Origin: Cavia porcellus | Taxonomy: Eukaryota; Chordata; Mammalia; Rodentia; Caviidae | DNA: 64,000 bases | Direction of reading: 5' to 3' | Assembly: GCF_034190915.1 (NCBI RefSeq) | Contig: NW_026947484.1 | Span: 206,162,657-206,226,656, forward strand | Shown: one piece after another, positions 56,939 through 64,000 of the stretch | How positions within the stretch are numbered: the stretch's first letter is position 1 | Layout of the letters: each line of letters starts with the position of its first letter | Notes under the pieces: model-generated | What the model was told of the DNA's origin: nothing | The model's input: only the letters and a program-made list of their open reading frames with translations | Database searches by the model: none | Position numbers and translations under genes: made by a program

Positions 56939-57712
56939 TGTTATGGACTGACTGCTTGCATGCTCCTAAAATCCATGAATTAAAGTCTTAATCCCTAATA
57001 TGACCGTATTTGGAGTCAAGGCCTATAAGGAAATTACTAAGGTTGAGTTCATAAAGATGTGGCCTTAATTTGACCAGATTGGTGCTTTATTAGAAGAGAC
57101 AAAGAGCTTTGCTCCACCTTTCTCCCTGTTTCCGTCTCTTTCTCTTCCCATCACTGTCCCTGTCATCAATTGTTCTCTGTGCATATACACTGTGTGAGGA
57201 CTCAAGAGGTTTCTGTGACTGTTAATCCTGACATATCAACTTAATTGGATTTAAAAAACATAGAAGAGTAGTGCAGCACACTTCTGGGTGTGTTTAGGGT
57301 ATCATGGAGGCCTTGGTTACTTATACTCCCTCTCCCCATTCTCTCTGACTGTGTTCCCCTGTTCTGCCTCTGTGAACTAAGCAGCTTTGCTTCCTGTTAC
57401 CCTTCCAGAATGATGTCTCTGTCTTGCAGCCAGCCTACCATGGACTGAATCTCCCCAAACCATAAACTATACTAAACAGTTCATCATTTAAATTGTGAAT
57501 GTTCGGTACTGTGTCATGGCAATGGAAAAGCTGACTAATACAGTTGCTATCTATAAGTCAAAAGGAAAGCCCTCACAAGAAACTGAACCGTGTTAGAAGC
57601 TTGAGCTTAGATTTTTTAGCCTCCAGAATGGTGAGAAAATAAATTTCTGTTATTGAAACCGTACAGTCTAATGTATTTTGTTATGTGAGCCCAAGCTGCC
57701 TTAGAGTGAGAA
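56939..57712 (+). mobile_element. MaLR (MLT1-like) LTR, interrupted by another LTR-like repeat
   Basis: Starts 'tgttatggactgactgcttg', the canonical MLT1 start, then 'ccctaatatgaccgtatttg', 'aaggttgagttcataaagat' and 'tttattagaagagacaaaga'. It is interrupted at 57,220-57,542 and resumes through 'gcctccagaatggtgagaaa' and 'ataaatttctgttattgaaa' (polyadenylation signal) to 'tattttgttatgtgagccca' near 57,710. Confidence 0.85.
57220..57542 (+). mobile_element. LTR-like repeat nested in the MLT1-like LTR
   Basis: 323 bp starting 'tgttaatcctgacatatcaa' and ending 'aaaagctgactaataca', that is TG...CA termini. It has 'aaccataaactatactaaac' in the polyadenylation position. It is the most complete reference copy for the family seen at 0.4, 8.8, 36.9, 52.6, 53.9, 54.2 and 60.2 kb. 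The flanking MLT1 text shows where it inserted. Confidence 0.75.
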
Positions 57713-60064
57713 AGAAAGCTAAATGCCATAGATTAATTAGATATAATGAAAACAGCTGCCAAACTGGGCTGACGCATTGGCTTACTCCAATTAAGTGTTC
57801 AATACAAACTAATTAAATTAGCAGTTCCCAGGTGTTGGTTTTATAGACAATATAAATTATGCATTGAGGTAGGAAGCACTGTCCACAGGAAGGGCTCGTT
57901 TTGGTGGTTCTTGTTTTATGTGTGACATTTGGTTCTGGCTTTACTATAATACCTCGTGTCAGATGTATTGTAGAGTAGTGGCATAATTGAACAATTGCAT
58001 GTGGATGCTGAATATTTAAAGAGCTTTGTATTTTTTATTTTTGCTTTTTCTTTGAAACTCATCTTTTACTAACAAAGAGCACATCCCACAGACATTCTCA
58101 GATCTTTCTGGCTTGGTATCAGGGAAAGCTGGAAAACAAAAGCTTTATAACTATTAAGATGTGTTATTAATGCTTGCTGCTGTGGAATGTTGATGATAAA
58201 TAGGAACTGATAGAATACACTGCAATTTCTCACTCAATTTTCATGATTGAAGAAGGGGATAGATTTTCCAGCAGAGTGAAAACACTTGTCTTAGATTCTG
58301 TTTTTCTTGCCAATGCAGGGTCGCAGCTCCATTGTCTCTTACTAGGGGCAGCAAGATGCCTTTATTTGGACTGCCATTCAGCTGTCATTTCTAAAGGACA
58401 GATGGTGCTGGACTTGTTCTTGAGTCGTCATTGATTTTTTCCTACAACATTTTATCTGATTCTCTTAATAAAGTTGATGGTTTATAAGATTCAGCCCATA
58501 AACCAACAATAATTGAGAAACTTCTTTGTGTGCCAAGGGCCCATTAGGGCTTGACCTGGGGCCAATTTAGGAGCAGGCTGTGAAGCATCATGAAATCTGT
58601 TCTGATCACAGAATATCTACAGTCTCCCTGGGAAACTAGGACATATGCACACACACACACAGCAGTCACATGCATGACTACCCATCATCCTGTGCAAAAC
58701 AGGTGGTTCCTTCTGAGTGGAGCCATTTCTAGCTGCAGAGGTGTACAATGTCCTGGAGAAGTGTCCAGAACATTCCAACATCTTCACTGTGAAACTCAAG
58801 TTGTGTTGACCCTTCAGTGTAGGTACAAGGAATACTTTATAGCACAACCATATACACATACAGACAAAGTGTGATGGAAAAATGCAGTGGTTTAAATTTT
58901 AAAAATATATTATATTAAAAGACACATTTCCATGACTCCCCATCAAAACACTCTCCTTTGTTTCAAACACACATATTATTCTTGCCAGTTTCTGAAGCCA
59001 TTCAGGAAGTCTTCTTTTGTGAATATTTTTAGTTGTGCTTTCATGGCGGACTCTATGTTCTTAATTGATTTAAAACATTTACTTTCATGGTCATTTTGAC
59101 TTTGAGGAAGAGCCAGAAGTTGCACAGAACCAGACCCAGTGAATAAAGTGGATAAAGACAAACCATAACAATTTTTATTTCTTGCCTTTTCTTCAAACAC
59201 CTTCACAGATATATAATCAGGAAAGAATATTTAACCAAATATTTTGGTACTCTGTGGTCCAGGCAATACACACATATAAAATTAACCACTACACATGTAT
59301 AGCCTGGAAACTACTGCTTTGGAGGCTTGGCTTGAGACCCTGCAGCTATTCTTTATATGTTCTGCTCCTTACTCCATAGATACCTGTAAAAGTTGCTCAT
59401 CAAATCTTCATCCTGGCAGTGGAATAGCTGGGGCACTTTTTGGTGTTTGCTTAGTACAGGTGACCCTATAGCAGTTTTAGAATTTAACTTCTATCCCTTC
59501 CTGGCCTCACCTCCAGCTACTAATGTGGTAGCAACTGTTTGTGTAGAGGATTCAAGTACAGAAAAACAATGGGACACTTTGCTAAACTGTCCATATCACT
59601 TAGAGTATTATAGCTTTTTGATCAGGTTCAGTTTTTATTCAGAAGAAAGTAGAAGCGATTGCATAGAGTTGTGTTTGGGATAGTGGAGGATTTTAATAAC
59701 ATTTTTGTATCCTTGAGGGAATTTTTTTCTTTCTCATAGAAGATTAAAGTGATTATTATTAGAGTCACTGGAATATTAATATATGTTCAGGAAACTTCTT
59801 TCTGGACAAATTTACCTGACAGTAGCTCCTCCTTAGGCTATCATCAGGTACTTTGCTGGAATAATGTTTCATTAAATGTTATCATTTGTTCATTCACTCG
59901 AACATTTACAAAGGATCTTTCATATTCCAGGCTTCTGGATTCCTCTAGGTCTAGGGCATCTAGGTGTCTATAGTTTTTGGGAAGAGGCAAAATTTTAAAA
60001 GGATTCCACAGAAATGCTACAGAGAATTTTATGGAGGGTGCTGTATAGGGCCACAGAAGATGCC
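57713..60064. other. Unique sequence; possible conserved noncoding block at 57,740-57,880
   Basis: 57,740-57,880 is repeat-free, with clustered TAAT/ATTA cores ('aactaattaaattagcag'), and could be a conserved enhancer. 58,230-58,450 is another repeat-free block with an ORF that shows no recognisable domain. A short (CA)n lies near 58,650. ORFs at 58,590-58,874, 58,617-58,859 and 59,393-59,683 match nothing I know. Confidence 0.3.
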
Positions 60065-60145
60065 TCCAGTGTCTGGGGATATAGCTTAGCACGCACAGCA
60101 AGTACAAGGTCCTCAATTCAATTCAGGGGGAAATAAAGCAACCTC
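60065..60145 (+). mobile_element. ID-like SINE, old
   Basis: 'gtctggggatatagcttagc' (A-box-like), then 'acaaggtcctcaattcaatt' (B-box-like) and 'cagggggaaataaagc' form a diverged ID element. Confidence 0.65.
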
Positions 60146-60234
60146 TTGTGAATAAAGGATCTTTCTTTGTTTTGTTTGTTTCTTCCTTCTTTCAGGAGAT
60201 GGTGGTTCTAGGAAAGTGCTAAGCAAATAGGTTT

Positions 60235-60657
60235 GTATTAGTATTTTGTTACTGTGACCAAGTAGCTGAGAAAAACAACTTAGACAAGGAAATATATATT
60301 TGGCTCATAGTTTTAGTCCATGATCAGCTGGTACCTTGTTCTTAGTGCTGTGGTGAGGCAGAAATATTATGGCAGAGGCTGTGTTGTAGGAAAGCTATTT
60401 AACTCATGGCAATCAGAAAACAGAAAGAGAGGAAAGGGGAAAGAGGATAGACAGTCCTTAAGGAATTGCCCTATGGCCCACTCCCTTGAACTAAGCCCTA
60501 CTTCTTCAGTTTCCATTACTTACCAATACGTCATCAGATTATGATCTCATTAGTGGAATAATTTACTTGATTAGAATCCTTGAGATTCAATCACTTTTTG
60601 AAGGCCACACTTCTGAACATATGACACATTTGGGGACATTTTAAATCTAAACTATAA
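60235..60657 (-). mobile_element. LTR-like interspersed repeat
   Basis: 'tgtattagtattttgttact', 'gtgaccaagtagctgagaaa', 'atatttggctcatagtttta' and at the far end 'gattagaatccttgagattc' follow the same order as at 8.8 kb. It starts exactly with 'tgtattag', the reverse complement of the family's 'ctaataca' terminus. Confidence 0.65.
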
Positions 60658-60958
60658 CAAGATTTTTTTTTTTCTGCAGGGAGAAAACAGGATGAGTGTA
60701 ATGTCAGTTATTAAAGTGCCCAGTGAACAAAGGTGCAGGAAGCTTAGTGGACAGTTCCAGACCCTGCACAGATGGGTGTCCCAGCTCAGCGGAGGAATTC
60801 ACTGCTCTTTTGCCTTTTGCCGTATCAGGGCCATTAATGAATTGGGTGATGCCTACCCTCAGGTCTGAAAGTGGAAAGTGGTTTTCTTTATCCAATCTAC
60901 CACTTCCAGTGGAAATACCTTCACAGATACACCCAGAAATAATGTTTTATCATTTTAT
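60658..60958. other. Unique sequence, nothing recognised
   Basis: ORFs at 60,704-60,895 (minus) and 60,723-60,968 (plus) overlap antisense. Neither is recognised. The preceding 'tttttttttctgcag|ggag' is acceptor-like, but nothing supports an exon. Confidence 0.4.
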
Positions 60959-61250
60959 ATTTTTGTAAATATATTATAATAATTAAATAATGTATAACAT
61001 TATAATACATACAATTAATATAATTAAAATAATATAGTATATGATCCATAATTAATACATTTCTAAAATTATAATCTCAATGGCACAATATAATTGAAAT
61101 ATACAATATTATGTAATATTACATTATAATTTAATATAATGTTGAATATTATATTGCTTTATTATATTAAATACTTAATGTTAAATATTATATTAATATA
61201 TTTTTATATATTATATTACATTTCATATTTTAGAACATTTTTAGTTTGTA
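60959..61250. repeat. AT-rich low-complexity block
   Basis: About 290 bp of almost pure A/T with many 'taatat' and 'attata' motifs but no fixed period. Confidence 0.85.
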
Positions 61251-61464
61251 TTTTAGGACATAATACTGACACATAAAATTAAGCATCACCTGTGCTATGG
61301 ATTATTAGAAAAGTAATATATAGAAGGAAAATAATATGATTAAAGCTCATAGTTTGGAAAAATTAGCCCCTTATTTACTCTGCAAACAGTGTACTTATAA
61401 GGAATTTACCTGTTATACTACCTCACATTCTCATTTACAAACACTTTTAGAGTGAGAAAAGGAG

Positions 61465-61660
61465 TTGTGGTGTGTGGATCACAAACCTAAGTGTGTACTC
61501 GAATCACCAGAGGACTTATTAAGACACAGGTGCCGGTAACAGCCCACAGAGATTCTGGGTCAGTAGTTCTGGGCGGTTCTATCAGAATATGCCTTCTTAA
61601 CACATTCCAGGTGAGGCTGCTGCCTCTGCAGGGGGCACATTCTGCTTGTTTAATGCCATG
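61465..61660 (+). mobile_element. MER5A-like hAT non-autonomous transposon
   Basis: 'gtggtgtgtggatcacaaac', 'cgaatcaccagaggacttat', 'tctgggtcagtagttctggg' and 'cattccaggtgaggctgctg' follow MER5A order (gtgtggtcc, gcatcacctgggaacttgtt, ctgaatcagaaactctggg, ctccaggtgattctg). Confidence 0.75.
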
Positions 61661-64000
61661 GTAGGAAGAGTAATGGTCCTTAAAGGTGTTTATGTTTTGT
61701 TCCTGGGAACCTGTGGATTTGTCATTCTAGAGGTTAAAAGGGAATTAGTGTTTCAGATAGAATTAAGTTATAAGTATTTTGTATAATTAATTAGTAACAG
61801 TAAGTTAAGGTCTTAAAGAGATGGAAAGAGAATATCCTAGATTTTTCTAGAGGGATCAATGTAATTACAAAGTCCTTAAAATTGTACAGTTTGTAAATGA
61901 GGTGGGAGAAGAGACTTAGGAGGTGATGTAACCACTGAGAAAATGTAACATTGTTGGCTTCGAAGACAGAGGAATGGAGCCAGGATCTCAGAATGTAGGC
62001 AGCCTCTCGAGGTTTAATACGATGGAAAATGGATTCTTAAATTAGTAAGTTTTAGTAAAAATTTCCATCCTTGTACACAGTGGAGAGTTGTGCATGGATG
62101 AGTGCATGTGTATGTGTTTGTATTTGTGTAGGAGTCTTTTTATATGGGTAAGATACAAATACAAAAATAACACAGAGGTATTCAGCAATCTATATCTCCT
62201 CTGACTAGGCTAAGTCTTATAACAAAGATATTCCTTGCTGCTGTTTTTAAAAGAAAACTATAACCTCCTTTACTCTGAACAAGCTGCAAAATCTAGCATC
62301 TTATTTTCTATCTTTGCTTAGTAACTTCTAGAGATATACAGTATCTGTTAATATATGCTAATATATTTGCATCCGTTTATCTATATGCATGTGATGCATG
62401 ACTATCATATGAAGTTTACATGTATGCATAGTGGAAATAGTCTCGTCATGGAAACATAATACACACAAAAACACAGAAACATGCACATGAATTGTGTTTT
62501 ATCTGGTTCAGCCTCCATAGCCAAATGGGGTTGTTCGGTTTGAGCTTCAGGTATTTGAGACAATCTGCTCTCAGAATCTTTGCAGCTGATTTAGAATGCA
62601 AGCTGTCCAAACCTTCGCATTCTCATGCATTTAAAACAGAGCTGTAGTTTGAAATTTCTTCCATAGACCGACCTCTAGTGTTTCCGACTGACAAGCACAG
62701 GAAGAAAGAGGCAAGGTAAGGCATTAGCTGGGGAGAGAAGCATTCTCAATCCCTTTGCACCGACATTTTGTAAGCTTATAGGCTAATTAATCAATTTCAT
62801 TAAAAAAGAGAGAATGTTGCCATGGTATCATGAGGTGTGTGTACGCTGCCAGGTGAGAATTTCAAGATATTTTTATATCTTTAAATAAATTCTATTTTTT
62901 TTCTTTGAATTGGCAAAGGCCTTAAAATTTCTCTGTTTTTAAAATGTGACTTGATGCAGTGTTTTCTGAGATTGAAGTACTAATTGAAATAGAGCTGCCT
63001 CTCTTCTTTGAGAAGAAATAAGATCACCTTAGGGGCTCTGTTTCAGTGCAAGATTTGATTAAAAGATCCATGGAGTTCATTTACCAGCCTGTCTTCAATG
63101 AAAGCACTCATACAAGAAGCTACTTATTTATTGCCAGGGACATGACCCAGAAGGAATTTTATCTATAATGTATGTAACATATGATTGGAAAGATTCAAAG
63201 TATTTCCAGGAATATATTTGAGTCTAGCATTTTCTTTCTCCACTGTAGCACAGAAATGTGTAGTGATGATGATAAAATAGGTGACATTTTGCTCTTGATG
63301 ATAGTTTTCTGAAAGTATCAAGGGAATTTGATATACCCAATTTCATTAAAAGAACTTGTTAATTACTTGAAGTAAAGAGTCCTTTCCCAAAGATGTCTTC
63401 TGACTCCTACTCATTAAAAATGTGGAAACAGGATGCAGTGTAGCTTTTGAATTAGATCAGAATGAAATCTTACTTTTTAAAGTAGACCAGGGATAACAAT
63501 AATACAGCTAGCCAGCCAGAACACCCTCCTGCATCTTATGAAGCATGTGAAAATATGTGCAGAATACTTCCTTCTCTTTTCTCTGCCTTTTTTTTTTATT
63601 TACTACAAAGTATTTTTGCTAGGAGGATTAGGAATCTTATTTAAAAAGGAAAAAATGAATACATGAACTCCATAAATGTGCATCTGCTTTTCATAAGGGG
63701 CACTGTGCCCTCCTCTGGGTATCATTTAAGCGTTGTTATTAATGTTCAACCTGTGGCTTAAATCACAGTGTTCATTTATAAGATATCCCCACCAGAAGGG
63801 TACACATTAGTGAAGACACCTCAGGCTTTTATCTGGCTCAGCACTGTTAAGTGATACTCCTGGATAAGCTCATATTTTCAAGGATAAAGGTGATATCCCA
63901 GCAATATAATCTACAAAGAACACCTCAGAAATGGAGTGCTTTTCAGTGCAAGAACCTTTTAGATCACCAACAGGAATTTTAATTTCCATTTTCAAACTGG
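61661..64000. other. Unique sequence; possible conserved noncoding block at 62,640-62,870
   Basis: No repeat or gene recognised. 62,640-62,870 contains 'ggctaattaatcaatttcat' and other TAAT cores in repeat-free, mixed-composition DNA, so it is a weak candidate regulatory element. A T-run lies at about 63,589-63,597. Confidence 0.3.

Noticed and set aside
60658..60690. Acceptor-like polypyrimidine tract with 'ctgcag' before an 81-codon ORF
   Set aside because: The ORF overlaps an antisense ORF, ends in AT-rich junk and resembles no protein known to me.
62712..62722. Splice-donor-like 'caaggtaagg' after a purine-rich stretch
   Set aside because: No open frame or acceptor partner supports an exon, and such matches are common by chance.

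Overview
This window looks like intergenic or deep intronic DNA from a mammalian nuclear genome, most likely a rodent outside the mouse-like (Myodonta) group. It is AT-rich and full of short, broken ORFs on both strands. B1-type SINEs and tRNA-derived ID-type SINEs are present, and I see no B2 SINE. Ancient mammalian repeats (MIR, L2, MER5-like hAT, MaLR/MLT1-type LTRs) are scattered throughout. I could not identify the genus. I found no convincing host protein-coding exon, tRNA, rRNA, CRISPR or bacterial feature.

Layout. 1-24.9 kb is mostly unique sequence with old, decayed repeats (L2, MIR, MER5, MaLR) and a few younger SINEs (B1 at 8.0 kb, ID at 11.0 kb, a double ID at 13.7-13.95 kb). 24.9-28.85 kb is a plus-strand LINE-1 derivative. 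It has a 5' UTR, a broken ORF1, no recognisable reverse transcriptase, and a 3' UTR carrying a 240-bp inverted repeat and a palindromic AT minisatellite. 30.1-31.2 kb holds a probable ERV solo LTR and a MaLR LTR. 37.2-51.9 kb is a LINE-1 cluster, all on the minus strand. It contains a 5'-truncated copy with a perfect 17-bp target-site duplication (TSD) and a twin-priming inversion; a full-length 6.1-kb copy with TSDs and two promoter monomers; and an internally deleted 3-kb copy nested inside an older L1. 52-64 kb returns to unique DNA with LTR-like repeats, one young ID SINE with a perfect 16-bp TSD, an LTR-in-LTR nest, and MER5A.

The most interesting material is the LINE-1 biology. The copies share a 3' UTR built of tandem units of about 147 bp. 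The full-length copy has tandem 5' promoter monomers of about 180 bp. Two copies lack most of ORF2, and the deletion begins at nearly the same place in both. One of these keeps an open 125-codon mini-ORF that joins the start of ORF2 to its very end. Together these suggest a non-autonomous, HAL1-like L1 lineage in this rodent. Every L1 ORF seen here carries stops, frameshifts or missing domains, so none looks mobile now.

Repeat names come from recognising consensus-like motifs by eye. Boundaries without TSDs are approximate.
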